A stretch of DNA of 11,114 nucleotides. Origin: Planctomycetota bacterium (GTDB lineage: Bacteria; Planctomycetota; Phycisphaerae; FEN-1346; JAACEH01). The stretch's first letter is position 1. Every line of letters starts with the position of its first letter. Position numbers and translations under genes: made by a program. The notes below the pieces were generated by a model. The model searched no databases. It was not told the origin of the DNA and saw nothing but the letters and a program-made list of their open reading frames with translations. Where the stretch lies: NCBI GenBank assembly GCA_016935955.1, contig JAFGPY010000093.1, positions 1 through 11,114 of the forward strand, read 5' to 3'. Of this stretch, positions 1-6,497 are shown one piece after another.

Positions 1-171
1 GCCAGGCTTGACCACGTCCGCAGCCTTCTGAAGAGTGCGAAACGCCGTCGCGTCGCTGGCCCCCGAAGCAGCGTCGTCTCCCTTGGGCGAGACGTAGTAG
101 TCGCCTCCCCGCACCACGCCCGCAACACCCAGAACCATGCCAACCGTCACCAGCCACATCGCCACGCGCAT
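1..171 (-). CDS. Secreted beta-helix (DUF1565-like) protein, N-terminal fragment
   Basis: This is the first 57 codons of a minus-strand gene that runs off the left edge, so only the N-terminus is visible. It begins MRVAMWLVTVGMVLGVAGVV, a short basic n-region and a hydrophobic core typical of a Sec signal peptide, with likely cleavage just after residue 22 (VRGG-DYY). Next comes YYVSPKGDDAASG and then FRTLQKAADVVKPG. This pattern (YYVS..G.D...G....F.TLQ.A...V.PGD) opens many extracellular right-handed parallel beta-helix proteins of the DUF1565/pectate-lyase-like type. Such proteins bind or cleave polysaccharides outside the cell. The catalytic part is outside the window, so no enzyme activity can be assigned. 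The ATG has only a weak purine-rich stretch upstream, and I found no convincing promoter in the 85 bp between it and the terminator of the next gene. Confidence 0.75.
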   Translation of the reverse strand, partial: MRVAMWLVTVGMVLGVAGVVRGGDYYVSPKGDDAASGASDATAFRTLQKAADVVKPG

Positions 172-256
172 GCTGTACCGTCCCACAGCTGCCCCCTTCC
201 CGGTTCGAGACCCAAGAGTCGCCGCACTGCAAATGTCAGTGTGCTGATGCGATGTG

Positions 257-306
257 AAAAGACTGCCGCCTGTGGCCGCGTCCCAGCCCACGCGACCACA
301 GGCGGC
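257..306 (-). terminator. Rho-independent terminator of the phosphofructokinase gene
   Basis: A near-perfect inverted repeat lies 14 bp beyond the phosphofructokinase stop codon. The left arm GCCGCCTGTGGCCGCG (265-280) pairs with 291-306 with one mismatch, leaving a 10-nt loop. Read on the minus strand, the stem is followed within 4 nt by TTTT (257-260). A 16-bp GC-rich stem plus a short U tract placed just after a stop codon is the usual intrinsic terminator layout. The U tract is short, so termination may be partial. Confidence 0.8.
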
Positions 307-320
307 GAACTCGTGCGGAA

Positions 321-1526
321 TTACCAGCCCTTGAGCCGCCCGGCCTCGGGAAGCTTGCCGACCAGCGGCTCGGCGTAGGCCCGGAACAACTCGGTGATGT
401 TGTTGCCGGCCTTGTTGATGAACTTCTTCGGCAGGCTCGTCGTGTGCTTGGCCACGTTGGTCAGGCTGGTCACGAACGTCTGCACCTTGTAGGGCTTGTT
501 GCTGACGCGCTTGATGGCCACCGAACCGTCCATATCGCCCTTGGTGGCATAGCGGACGGCGTCGCGGCCCACGAGCCGCGCCTCGCGAGCGTCCACCTCG
601 CTGTAGAAGCCGGCGAAGCTGCGCTGCAGGTAGCCGAAGGTGTCGGCTCGCACACGCATCTTCTTGCCCTCGAAACCCTTCTTGACCATCTCGGCCAGGT
701 AGTCGCCCAGGGCGCCCGAGCCCGAGAGCTGCACGTTGCCGTGCGAGTCCACCTCGGCGCTGGAGGCCATCCGCTCGGCCACGGTCACGCCGTCGCTGTA
801 GTGGATGCCTTCGCTGACGGCGATGACGCAGCGGCCGTACTTGGCGTAGACCTCCTTGACGTCGGCCACAAACCGCGCGTCGTCGAAGTCCACTTCCGGC
901 ACGTAGATCAGGTGCGGGCCGTCGTCCTTGAACGTGCGGGCCAGCATCGCGGCGGCCGTCAGGAAGCCGGCGTGGCGGCCCATGACCACGTTGATCTTGA
1001 TGCCCGGAATCGAGCGGTTGTCCAGGTTGTCGCCCATGAAGGCCGAGGCCACGAACTTCGCCGCGCTGCCGAAGCCCGGGCAATGGTCGGTCACCTTCAG
1101 GTCGTTGTCGATCGTCTTGGGGATGTGGAACACCCGCATCTCGTAGTTCGCGTCGGCCGCCATCTCGTTGACGATGTTGGCCGTCTCGGCCGAGTCGTTG
1201 CCGCCGATGTAGAAGAAGTAACGCACGTCATGCTTCTGCAGAATCGAGAACATCTTCAGGCAATCGTCGCGCGTCGGCTTCATGCGGACCGAACCCAGGG
1301 CCGCCGAGGGCGTCTGGGCCACCACTTCGAGGTTCGCCTTCGGTTCCTTCAGCAGGTCGATGAAGTCCTCGGCCAGGATGCCCTTGACGCCGTGACGAGC
1401 GCCCAGCAGTTTCTTGATCTCCTTGCACTTGGCGGCCGCTTCGATCACGCCCACCAGGCTCTGGTTGATGACGCACGTCGGTCCGCCGCTCTGGCCGACC
1501 ACCGCGTTGCCGACTAGCTTGCTCAC
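321..1526 (-). CDS. PPi-type 6-phosphofructokinase (diphosphate--fructose-6-phosphate 1-phosphotransferase)
   Basis: A 401-aa cytoplasmic glycolytic enzyme that should phosphorylate fructose 6-phosphate to the 1,6-bisphosphate, reversibly, with pyrophosphate as donor. Visible motifs: GGPT (14-17), GGNDS (108-112), PKTIDND (136-142; D140 matches the catalytic base Asp127 of E. coli PfkA), MGRHAGFL (182-189) and GYLQR (298-302). Lys137 before TIDND and Asp111 in GGNDS are the family markers of PPi rather than ATP use; ATP enzymes have Gly at both sites. Asn110 stands where most members have Asp. I recall GGNDS from the long bacterial PPi-PFK group of about 400-420 aa, so it is probably functional. 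The start is GTG at 1526: AAAGGAG lies 8 nt upstream and homology begins at once (MSKLVGNAVVGQSGGPT), although the frame stays open to 1802. It is preceded by a 142-bp leader with a candidate promoter and followed by a terminator. Confidence 0.93.
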   Translation of the reverse strand: MSKLVGNAVVGQSGGPTCVINQSLVGVIEAAAKCKEIKKLLGARHGVKGILAEDFIDLLKEPKANLEVVAQTPSAALGSVRMKPTRDDCLKMFSILQKHDVRYFFYIGGNDSAETANIVNEMAADANYEMRVFHIPKTIDNDLKVTDHCPGFGSAAKFVASAFMGDNLDNRSIPGIKINVVMGRHAGFLTAAAMLARTFKDDGPHLIYVPEVDFDDARFVADVKEVYAKYGRCVIAVSEGIHYSDGVTVAERMASSAEVDSHGNVQLSGSGALGDYLAEMVKKGFEGKKMRVRADTFGYLQRSFAGFYSEVDAREARLVGRDAVRYATKGDMDGSVAIKRVSNKPYKVQTFVTSLTNVAKHTTSLPKKFINKAGNNITELFRAYAEPLVGKLPEAGRLKGW

Positions 1527-1534
1527 GATTGCTG

Positions 1535-1541
1535 CTCCTTT
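1535..1541 (-). promoter_or_regulatory. Ribosome binding site fixing the GTG start of the phosphofructokinase
   Basis: AAAGGAG on the minus strand, 8 nt before the GTG at 1526. It decides between this GTG start and ATG codons further upstream in the same open frame, whose added N-terminus (rich in Arg, Ala and Ser) does not resemble any phosphofructokinase. Confidence 0.85.
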
Positions 1542-1587
1542 CTCAAGGTCCGACTCGTTCTTCGTTCCGTACGCAGTCGCCCGGCCC

Positions 1588-1627
1588 GGCGGCAGATTCG
1601 AAAACCGTCCCTCGACGCCCTGCCGCC
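1588..1627 (-). other. Inverted repeat in the phosphofructokinase leader
   Basis: Perfect 8-bp arms GGCGGCAG (1588-1595) and CTGCCGCC (1620-1627) with a 24-nt loop that contains a further TCGA/TCGA pairing. It sits between the candidate promoter and the GTG start, so it could form a leader hairpin. There is no U tract, so it is not a standard terminator. In GC-rich DNA this may be chance. Confidence 0.3.
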
Positions 1628-1643
1628 ACTGATCGAGCGGGGT

Positions 1644-1672
1644 ATTTTCACTGGCCGCACGCATCAGGTCAA
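1644..1672 (-). promoter_or_regulatory. Candidate sigma70-type promoter for the phosphofructokinase
   Basis: On the minus strand TTGACC (1672-1667) is followed after 17 bp by GAAAAT (1649-1644): 5/6 and 4/6 matches to the consensus. The -35 box overlaps the stop codon of the upstream membrane-protein gene. The predicted transcript would start near 1637, giving a leader of about 110 nt. This fits the 142-bp gap and would let the glycolytic gene be expressed independently of the upstream pair. It is a pattern match only. Confidence 0.3.
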
Positions 1673-3342
1673 GGCTTTTCCGTGTCCCCATCCGCCGCTT
1701 CGCAATTCGGATCGACCGGCGGCACACGAAGGACGATGTCACCGTCCTCCAGCAGGTGGCGGCCGAGTTCCTCGCAGCTCTTGCCGCCATCGTCGTCCCC
1801 ATCGGGCCCTACCGACCACAAGACGAATCCGTCGGAGGTCGGACGGTAAAGCAGCGCCTTGCCGGAGAACGGATCCCTGGGCAGCCCATCCCGGTCGGGC
1901 AGCTCGGACAGCGACACGGGATAGCGCCCATTCGATTCCCGGTATGCCACCACGTCAAAAGCCACCGTGGCCATTGCCCCGGTCGCCTCGGCCCGCATGC
2001 AGAAATCAACGATGAAGAAAGGCAAATCACCGGCATGCCACAGCGACAGGGCCCCTCGCCACGGCCATTGCGCCGAACGCGCTGTGAAGTCCTTGGCGAT
2101 CGCCTCGCAGCGGTCGCGGTACGAGGCGGCTTCGCCGGTGGCCTCGTAGTAGGCGTCCATGGTCTCCAGCACGCGGGCATGTTGACGGATCAGTGACGGC
2201 TTGTTCGCCCAATGGGTACACCTCGCCAGCCGTTCGCGAGTCGGACGGGAAGCAAACAGCGAATCCACCAAGTCGGAGTCGGTCTCGCTCTCGAAGGCCC
2301 CGTTGGTGAAGGCCGCCTCGCTAACAATGATCGACCGGGCACGTTGCTGGGCATCGAACGCCAACAGGTCGCGCAGTCTGTCGGCCGTGTCGCCGGGCGG
2401 GGGCGACTGGGCGAGAAGGCGGGCCAACAGCTCACACGCCCTGCACCGCAAGACGGCAGCAAGGTGCTGCTTATGAATGAGGTGAACCAGCTCCAGATGA
2501 CGCGCCATGAGGAGCAACGTACAGACCCCGTTGTATGCCTCCTCCATCCGGCCCTCTTGGGCCGCAACGACAGACTCCAACAGCGTGAGATCACGAAGAT
2601 CATCCAGCGAACGGACGTAGCGGTCGTCCAGGTATGCCGACCACGGATGGGTCCAGTCCAGGGGCTCGCGAAACAGTGGTCGCCAGACAGCCTCATCGCG
2701 AAGCTTCAGCACTTCGGCGAACTGGGTAAGGAACTTCCGAGCGGCGGCAACATCTCGTGGCGGGACCGTGTCATCGGCCAGCCCGAGTTCGGCGTCCGCT
2801 TCATCGTCTTCGACCGCCTGATCGGCGAAGCCGCCGAACTCCTCGTCCGCCGCCGAGTTGCCGTAGTACTCTTGGAAGCCCCAGATGCCGAGCAGGTCCT
2901 GCAGTTGCGACCACGTGTCGTCGCCATCGTCCTCGGACAGGAATGCCGCGACGTCGAGCGGCGAGATCTCCACCGGTTCGCCCTGGCTCAGGACCTTATC
3001 GACCAAGCGGGATGATGCGGAGTCGGTGCCGTCGTCGGGATACAGAATGGCGGACAGCTTCCGCTCGATTTCGACATAGAGCGGCGCGGCGTTCTCGTCG
3101 GGCAGCGGCTCGGATCCCCAGAGGGTGGGTAGGTCGCGGCTCGGCACAAGCTCGAACGAGAGCTTGGCCTTAACGCTCGCCAAGTCCTTCTCGGCATAGT
3201 GGACCAGGATGGCGCGGACGAACAGCGCAAGGACGACAATGGCTGCCAGTACCGCGCAGAACCATTTCAGGGCGCGTCGAAGATCGCCCCTGCCCTTCTT
3301 CGACATCAGTTCCCGGGGAATTCGTCCGGAAGCACCACCCAT
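1669..3342 (-). CDS. Single-pass membrane protein of unknown function with pseudopilin-like C-terminal motif
   Basis: 557 aa, function not recognised. A basic N-terminus (MSKKGRGDLRRALK, from residue 13) is followed by one hydrophobic segment (about 27-47, WFCAVLAAIVVLALFVRAILV) with no cleavage site, so it is probably a signal anchor with the rest outside the inner membrane. Residues 160-192 are very acidic. The middle (200-450) is predicted mostly helical, with many Leu, Ala and Arg. Residues 469-520 contain SNGRYPVSLSELP, DPFSGKALLYR and GFVLWSVGPDGDDDGG. This YP..L..L..DPF.GK.L.Y....G..LWS.GPDG.DDGG pattern resembles the C-terminal lobe of GspG-type pseudopilins and recurs in planctomycete proteins. 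The start at 3342 has AAGGGGA 9 nt upstream; M13 is a weaker alternative. It lies 29 bp after the cyclophilin gene, so the two are probably co-transcribed. A role at the cell envelope is inferred. Confidence 0.8.
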   Translation of the reverse strand: MGGASGRIPRELMSKKGRGDLRRALKWFCAVLAAIVVLALFVRAILVHYAEKDLASVKAKLSFELVPSRDLPTLWGSEPLPDENAAPLYVEIERKLSAILYPDDGTDSASSRLVDKVLSQGEPVEISPLDVAAFLSEDDGDDTWSQLQDLLGIWGFQEYYGNSAADEEFGGFADQAVEDDEADAELGLADDTVPPRDVAAARKFLTQFAEVLKLRDEAVWRPLFREPLDWTHPWSAYLDDRYVRSLDDLRDLTLLESVVAAQEGRMEEAYNGVCTLLLMARHLELVHLIHKQHLAAVLRCRACELLARLLAQSPPPGDTADRLRDLLAFDAQQRARSIIVSEAAFTNGAFESETDSDLVDSLFASRPTRERLARCTHWANKPSLIRQHARVLETMDAYYEATGEAASYRDRCEAIAKDFTARSAQWPWRGALSLWHAGDLPFFIVDFCMRAEATGAMATVAFDVVAYRESNGRYPVSLSELPDRDGLPRDPFSGKALLYRPTSDGFVLWSVGPDGDDDGGKSCEELGRHLLEDGDIVLRVPPVDPNCEAADGDTEKP

Positions 3343-3371
3343 CGCCCGAGATCCCCTTGACAGTGGCCCGC

Positions 3372-4100
3372 CTACTGAGCCCGGCGGACGCTCTTGATCA
3401 ACACCGGCGTCAGGGGCACGTCCTGCATGCCGCGAACGTAGCCCGTGCGGGTCGTCTTGATGCGGTCCACGACGTCGAGCCCCTCGGTCACCTTGCCGAA
3501 AACACAGTAGCCGAAAGCGTCCGGCGTGGGAGCGCGGTAGTTCAGGAAATCGTTGTTCTTGACGTTGATGAAGAACTGGGCCGTGGCGCTGTCGACCACG
3601 CCCGTGCGGGCCATGGCGATCGTGCCGCGATCGTTCTTCAGACCGTTGGCCGCCTCGTTCTTGATCTGGGCCCGGGTGTCCTTCTGCTGCATGTCGGGCG
3701 TGAAGCCGCCGCCCTGGATCATGAACGTGGGGATCACGCGATGGAAGATCGTTCCGTCATAGAACTTGTCGTCGACGTACTGCAGGAAGTTGGCCACCGT
3801 GATCGGCGCCTTGTCCGGGTAGAGCTCGATGCGAATCGTGCCTTCGCTGGTCTCCATCACCACGACCGGGTTGCCGGCCGGCTCGGTCTTCTGCTGCTCG
3901 GGTACCTGCTCCACCTTTGTCTCCTGATTGGTCTGCTGAGTCTCTTGCGTCTGCGGGGTTTCCTGCGACTGCCCCGCTTCGGTCACCACCGGCTGCCCGT
4001 TGCCGCCCGTCGCATCCCGCGCCTCGTCGCAACCGCCCGCCGCCATCATCAGGGCCGCCGTAATCGCCACAGCCCACACGCCGTACGTTACATGCCTCAT
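3372..4100 (-). CDS. Lipoprotein cyclophilin-type peptidyl-prolyl cis-trans isomerase
   Basis: A 242-aa enzyme that should catalyse cis-trans isomerisation of prolyl bonds during folding of exported proteins. The N-terminus ([20 protein letters not shown]) is a signal peptide ending in AAGG-C24, a plausible though non-classic lipobox, so the protein is probably lipid-anchored in the periplasm. Residues about 40-75 form a Gln/Glu/Thr-rich low-complexity linker. The cyclophilin domain spans about 78-240: [19 protein letters not shown], then [15 protein letters not shown] (119-133, with the catalytic Arg121), QFFINV (175-180) and FGYCVFGKV (196-204). These match the compact bacterial PpiA/PpiB type. 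The ATG at 4100 has GGAGG 9 nt upstream, and the signal peptide starts there although the frame stays open to 4355. It diverges from a HAD phosphatase gene and leads into a membrane-protein gene 29 bp downstream. Confidence 0.93.
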   Translation of the reverse strand: MRHVTYGVWAVAITAALMMAAGGCDEARDATGGNGQPVVTEAGQSQETPQTQETQQTNQETKVEQVPEQQKTEPAGNPVVVMETSEGTIRIELYPDKAPITVANFLQYVDDKFYDGTIFHRVIPTFMIQGGGFTPDMQQKDTRAQIKNEAANGLKNDRGTIAMARTGVVDSATAQFFINVKNNDFLNYRAPTPDAFGYCVFGKVTEGLDVVDRIKTTRTGYVRGMQDVPLTPVLIKSVRRAQ

Positions 4101-4158
4101 TGGAACCGTCCTCCGGGACAATGTGCCTCCGATGTCTTCACCCCATACTGGAGCGGCC

Positions 4159-4187
4159 ATTCTACCGCTTCCTCCCCTGTCCGTCCA
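4159..4187 (-). promoter_or_regulatory. Candidate promoter for the cyclophilin gene
   Basis: On the minus strand TGGACG (4187-4182), 17 bp, then TAGAAT (4164-4159): 4/6 and 5/6 matches to sigma70-type boxes at ideal spacing. The predicted start near 4152 gives a leader of about 50 nt before the ATG at 4100. It lies in the divergent region shared with the HAD phosphatase gene. Confidence 0.35.
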
Positions 4188-4255
4188 CTGTCCGCCCGGA
4201 AGGAATGCAACCCGTCGATCCGAGAAGCATTGCCCGCATCGGAGCCGATTCGTGG

Positions 4256-4284
4256 TTGACGCCGCGGCTCGCCGTCGCAAGAAT
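4256..4284 (+). promoter_or_regulatory. Candidate promoter for the HAD phosphatase gene
   Basis: TTGACG (4256-4261), 17 bp, then AAGAAT (4279-4284): 5/6 and 4/6 matches. The predicted start near 4291 gives a leader of about 36 nt. It points away from the candidate cyclophilin promoter 70 bp to the left, consistent with a divergent control region. Confidence 0.35.
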
Positions 4285-4326
4285 GGTCCGACTGCGGCAC
4301 CGGGAAACGGAGAGGATGGTCTGCTG

Positions 4327-5124
4327 ATGAGCATCGACGCGCTGAAAGACATCAAGGCGTTCCTGCTGGACCTGGACGGAACGCTCTACCTGGGTAACCG
4401 GCTGTTCGAGTGGACGCCGCCATTCCTGGCGACGCTCCGCGAACTGGGCCTGCGGCGGATCTTCATGACCAACAACTCCAGCCGCAATGCCGCCAGCTAC
4501 ACCGAGAAGCTCCGTCGCCTGGGCGTCGATGCCGAGCCCGAGGAGATCATCACCAGCGGCCAGAGCGCCGCCCTGTACCTGAGCGAGCAGCCGGAAATCC
4601 GCACGGTCTACGTCCTGGGCACCGAGGCCCTGGCCGACGACGTCCGCGCCGCGGGCAAGACCGTCGTGACCGAGGGAGCCGACGCCGTCCTGGTCGGCTA
4701 CGCGACCAACCTGGACTTCGAGAACCTGAGCGGCGCGGCTATCGAGCTGCAGCACGGAGCGAGGTTCCTGGCCACGCATCCCGACCGCGTCTGCCCCGAC
4801 CCGCGCGGGATGCTCCCCGATTGCGGCGCGATGTGCGCCTGCCTGGCCAGCGCCGTTGGCCGCGAACCGGATCACGTCTTCGGCAAGCCGTCGCCGTGGA
4901 TGTTGCGGCTGGCCACGGAGCGCGTCGGCCTGGCTGCCCGCGAGATGGCTCTGGTCGGCGACCGGCTCTACACGGACATTCAGATGGCCGTCACCAGCGG
5001 CATGCCCGCCATCCTGGTCCTGAGCGGCGAGACCACGCGCAAGGATCTGGCGACGAGCAACGTGCAACCCAATCTCGTGTTCGAGAACGTCGCCGAACTG
5101 GCCCAGGCCCTCAAGAATCTGTAG
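4327..5124 (+). CDS. HAD-superfamily phosphatase, NagD-like (class IIA)
   Basis: A 265-aa cytoplasmic phosphohydrolase. All four HAD motifs are visible: motif I DLDGT (15-19; nucleophile Asp15, acid/base Asp17), motif II TNNSS (48-52), motif III Lys187 in FGKPSP, and motif IV GDRLYTD (211-217). The spacing between motifs II and III leaves room for a C2 cap of the NagD/Pho13 type, and length fits NagD (about 250 aa). [12 protein letters not shown] (150-161) corresponds to the TNPD region of the NagD cap. Family members dephosphorylate nucleoside monophosphates, 2-phosphoglycolate, glycerol phosphate or pyridoxal phosphate; the sequence does not say which. ATG at 4327 is preferred because homology starts just after it ([12 protein letters not shown]) and GAGAGG lies about 11 nt upstream; the open frame upstream to 4000 is an extension through the divergent promoter region. 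No T-tract terminator follows. Confidence 0.9.
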   Translation: MSIDALKDIKAFLLDLDGTLYLGNRLFEWTPPFLATLRELGLRRIFMTNNSSRNAASYTEKLRRLGVDAEPEEIITSGQSAALYLSEQPEIRTVYVLGTEALADDVRAAGKTVVTEGADAVLVGYATNLDFENLSGAAIELQHGARFLATHPDRVCPDPRGMLPDCGAMCACLASAVGREPDHVFGKPSPWMLRLATERVGLAAREMALVGDRLYTDIQMAVTSGMPAILVLSGETTRKDLATSNVQPNLVFENVAELAQALKNL

Positions 5125-5191
5125 CCGAATGCGAGCCGCCTTCCCAGCATTTCCAACGGCCTAATCGGTGTCAGATAAGCATTCCTGCCTT

Positions 5192-5266
5192 GGGTGCCAT
5201 GGCTGCCCCGCAGCCATGCGCCGGGCGGGAGCCGTTCGGCATGCCTGCAGGGCAGGCATGGCACCC
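5192..5266. repeat. Nested palindromic repeat element (REP/MITE-like)
   Basis: A 75-bp element in the non-coding region after the HAD gene. The outer arms GGGTGCCATG (5192-5201) and CATGGCACCC (5257-5266) are exact reverse complements. Inside are two perfect hairpins: CATGGCTG-5 nt-CAGCCATG (5198-5218) and CATGCCTG-5 nt-CAGGCATG (5240-5260). The two inner hairpins resemble each other in sequence, as if one came from the other. It could fold as a three-way structure or as two adjacent hairpins. The layout is like dispersed REP/BIME or non-autonomous mobile repeats, but only one copy is in the window. It may also terminate the HAD transcript, though no T tract follows. Confidence 0.6.
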
Positions 5267-5405
5267 GCTACCGACATTCCAAAAGACTTGTGTGACAACG
5301 CTTAATCGCGAGTCCTGAAGACGCAAGTCGCCGTGCGAGAGTACTTGACTTCCGCCCCAATGTTGCCCAGAAACCACATCTCCCAACGCCCCCCGAATGT
5401 GCTTT

Positions 5406-5428
5406 AACCCATTGTTTATGAATGGGTT
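5406..5428. promoter_or_regulatory. Isolated 8-7-8 palindrome, possible protein binding site
   Basis: Perfect arms AACCCATT (5406-5413) and AATGGGTT (5421-5428) around the 7-nt centre GTTTATG. It is AT-rich within a GC-rich genome and lies about 110 bp upstream of the predicted start of the PEP-CTERM transcript. It could be an operator or activator site for that gene, a recombination or structural site, or another dispersed repeat. Confidence 0.4.
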
Positions 5429-5493
5429 GCGTGATGCGCTGCGTCCCCCTGCCCTCATAACCCAGAAAATTGGCACAAATCCGGTAGCGAAAC

Positions 5494-5522
5494 TTGCCCC
5501 CGCGTCATTCTTGCGGTATATT
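5494..5522 (+). promoter_or_regulatory. Candidate promoter of the PEP-CTERM gene
   Basis: TTGCCC (5494-5499), 17 bp, then TATATT (5517-5522): 4/6 and 5/6 matches at ideal spacing, in the most AT-rich part of the region. The predicted start near 5529 leaves a leader of about 200 nt before the ATG at 5732, unusually long for this window. The leader holds small possible hairpins (for example GGGGT-CAA-ACCCC, 5542-5554), but no riboswitch class was recognised. Confidence 0.5.
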
Positions 5523-5716
5523 TTGGGCAGAGTGTGAAGAGGGGGTCAAACCCCATTTCTTGTATCTAGGCCTTTCACTGCAGGTGTTCACCGTCTGTCG
5601 CGGCTGCGCACTGAATACTTGTGTCTTCTCGGCATGGGGGTGCCGTGGCACAAGGAGAGGCCAAGGGATCGGCGCCGATTTCAGGCGCATGGTATGTTTG
5701 CGATTCTCGCATCCGT

Positions 5717-5724
5717 GGGGAGGG
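5717..5724 (+). promoter_or_regulatory. Ribosome binding site deciding the PEP-CTERM start
   Basis: GGGGAGGG lies 7 nt before the ATG at 5732 but only 1 nt before the in-frame ATG at 5726. The spacing therefore favours 5732. The choice removes only two residues (Met-Ser). Confidence 0.7.
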
Positions 5725-5731
5725 TATGTCG

Positions 5732-6457
5732 ATGAAGCGTTTCATCAGTGGGACAGTATGCGCATTGGCCATTCTGGCACTGTCGGCCGGTGCGGCTCAG
5801 GCTGCAAAGATCACCTACACAGGTGCCGACACGGCGACCGGCGTGGACTGGATCATCAACAGTACGCCCGGCCCGTACGGCGGCGACGTCTCGGTCGTCT
5901 GGGACATCTCCTCGGGGCGTCCTGACTACACCCAGGACCCGACGATGACGCCCGACAACCCCGCCTTCATTGATAGCTTCACCTATGGCAATCAGGGTGG
6001 CGGTGGCGGTGGCGGCGGTGGCGGCGGCAACGGCAGTGGCGGCGGTGGTGGCACGACCGGCATCGACTATGACCTTGTCCTGAACGCCGACAAGACGTTC
6101 AATTTCGAGGTCCTCTTCTACGACAACACCTACTCGACGCGCAACGCCGGCCTGGCCGGCGACGACGTGGCCCTGCAGGTTCGCCTGCTCGATCCCACGG
6201 CTGCCGCGGGCACCGAGGACACCTGGCACGACATTACGGTCGCCGAACTCGAAAGCGGCATCTACATGGTCTGGCACGTCGAGGCATCGGCTGGCGAGAC
6301 CATCACGACCGAGGTCGTGTGGGTCAACGGTGACGGCGTCGGAGCGGCGGCCTTCTTCCTCGACGACGTGAAGGACGGCGTGAGCATTCCCGAGCCGGCC
6401 TCGGTCAGCCTGCTGCTGGTCGGCCTTGGCGGCCTCGTGATGCGTCGCAGGAAGTAA
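5732..6457 (+). CDS. PEP-CTERM sorting-domain surface protein with glycine tract
   Basis: A 241-aa exported protein. The N-terminal signal peptide (MKRFISGTVCALAILALSAG, cleavage near AAQAA-KIT) and the C-terminal PEP-CTERM signal (218-241) are both clear. The latter has SIPEPAS, a hydrophobic helix LLLVGLGGLVM, and the basic end RRRK. In known systems the EpsH/XrtA-type exosortase cuts at PEP and passes the protein to the cell surface, often with exopolysaccharide production. No exosortase is in the window. The mature part is acidic. Residues 89-107 are nearly all Gly (11 in a row, then NGSGGGGG), separating an N-terminal part (26-88) from a probable beta-sandwich (110-217, with NADKTFNFEVLFYDN and DDVALQVRLLDP). 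The mature fold was not recognised. It has its own candidate promoter, a long leader and a strong terminator, so it is probably monocistronic. Confidence 0.9.
   Translation: MKRFISGTVCALAILALSAGAAQAAKITYTGADTATGVDWIINSTPGPYGGDVSVVWDISSGRPDYTQDPTMTPDNPAFIDSFTYGNQGGGGGGGGGGGNGSGGGGGTTGIDYDLVLNADKTFNFEVLFYDNTYSTRNAGLAGDDVALQVRLLDPTAAAGTEDTWHDITVAELESGIYMVWHVEASAGETITTEVVWVNGDGVGAAAFFLDDVKDGVSIPEPASVSLLLVGLGGLVMRRRK
5996..6052 (+). repeat. GGC/GGT codon tract encoding polyglycine
   Basis: Codons 89-107 of the PEP-CTERM gene are GGT or GGC except for one AAC and one AGT: (GGT GGC) three times, then GGC GGT GGC GGC GGC, then mixed. This is a trinucleotide-type low-complexity tract. Because the unit is three bases, slippage would change linker length without shifting frame. 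Confidence 0.8.
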
Positions 6458-6497
6458 GAGGACCGACAACCTAACCACGGAAATGCCGGACAATAAC

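Larger units (their letters stand above)
5125..5731. other. 607-bp non-coding region between HAD phosphatase and PEP-CTERM genes
   Basis: No credible gene was found on either strand. From left to right it holds the nested palindromic repeat (5192-5266), a featureless stretch (5267-5405), the isolated palindrome (5406-5428), the candidate promoter (5494-5522) and the PEP-CTERM leader (about 5529-5731). A purine-rich AAGGAGAGG (5652-5660) looks like a ribosome binding site but no start codon follows at a suitable distance. Confidence 0.6.

Noticed and set aside
444..1517. Long open frame on the plus strand opposite the phosphofructokinase gene
   Set aside because: It is an antisense shadow in GC-rich coding DNA: His/Val/Ala/Gly-rich, no recognisable domain and no ribosome binding site. 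The minus-strand frame has clear catalytic motifs.
1527..1802. Upstream extension of the phosphofructokinase frame to an ATG at 1802
   Set aside because: The extra 92 residues do not look like the family, overlap the end of the preceding gene and lack a good ribosome binding site, whereas GTG 1526 has AAAGGAG 8 nt upstream.
2212..3015. Plus-strand open frame opposite the membrane-protein gene
   Set aside because: Arg/Gln/Leu-rich shadow without motifs. The minus-strand protein has a membrane anchor and a recognisable C-terminal motif.
4000..4326. Upstream extension of the HAD phosphatase frame
   Set aside because: It would run through the cyclophilin start and the divergent promoter region. 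HAD homology begins right after ATG 4327.
5470..5497. Possible sigma54 promoter (TTGGCAC at 5470 and TTGC at 5494), attractive because PEP-CTERM genes are often under sigma54 control
   Set aside because: The invariant GG-10-GC spacing is not met: from GG 5472-5473 the expected GC position reads GT, and from GG 5483-5484 the GC is 11 nt away. The sigma70-like boxes at 5494-5522 fit better.
5542..5554. Small hairpin GGGGT-CAA-ACCCC in the PEP-CTERM leader as an attenuator
   Set aside because: Only 5 bp and followed by ATTTCTTG, not a U tract. It is too weak to call as a terminator on its own.
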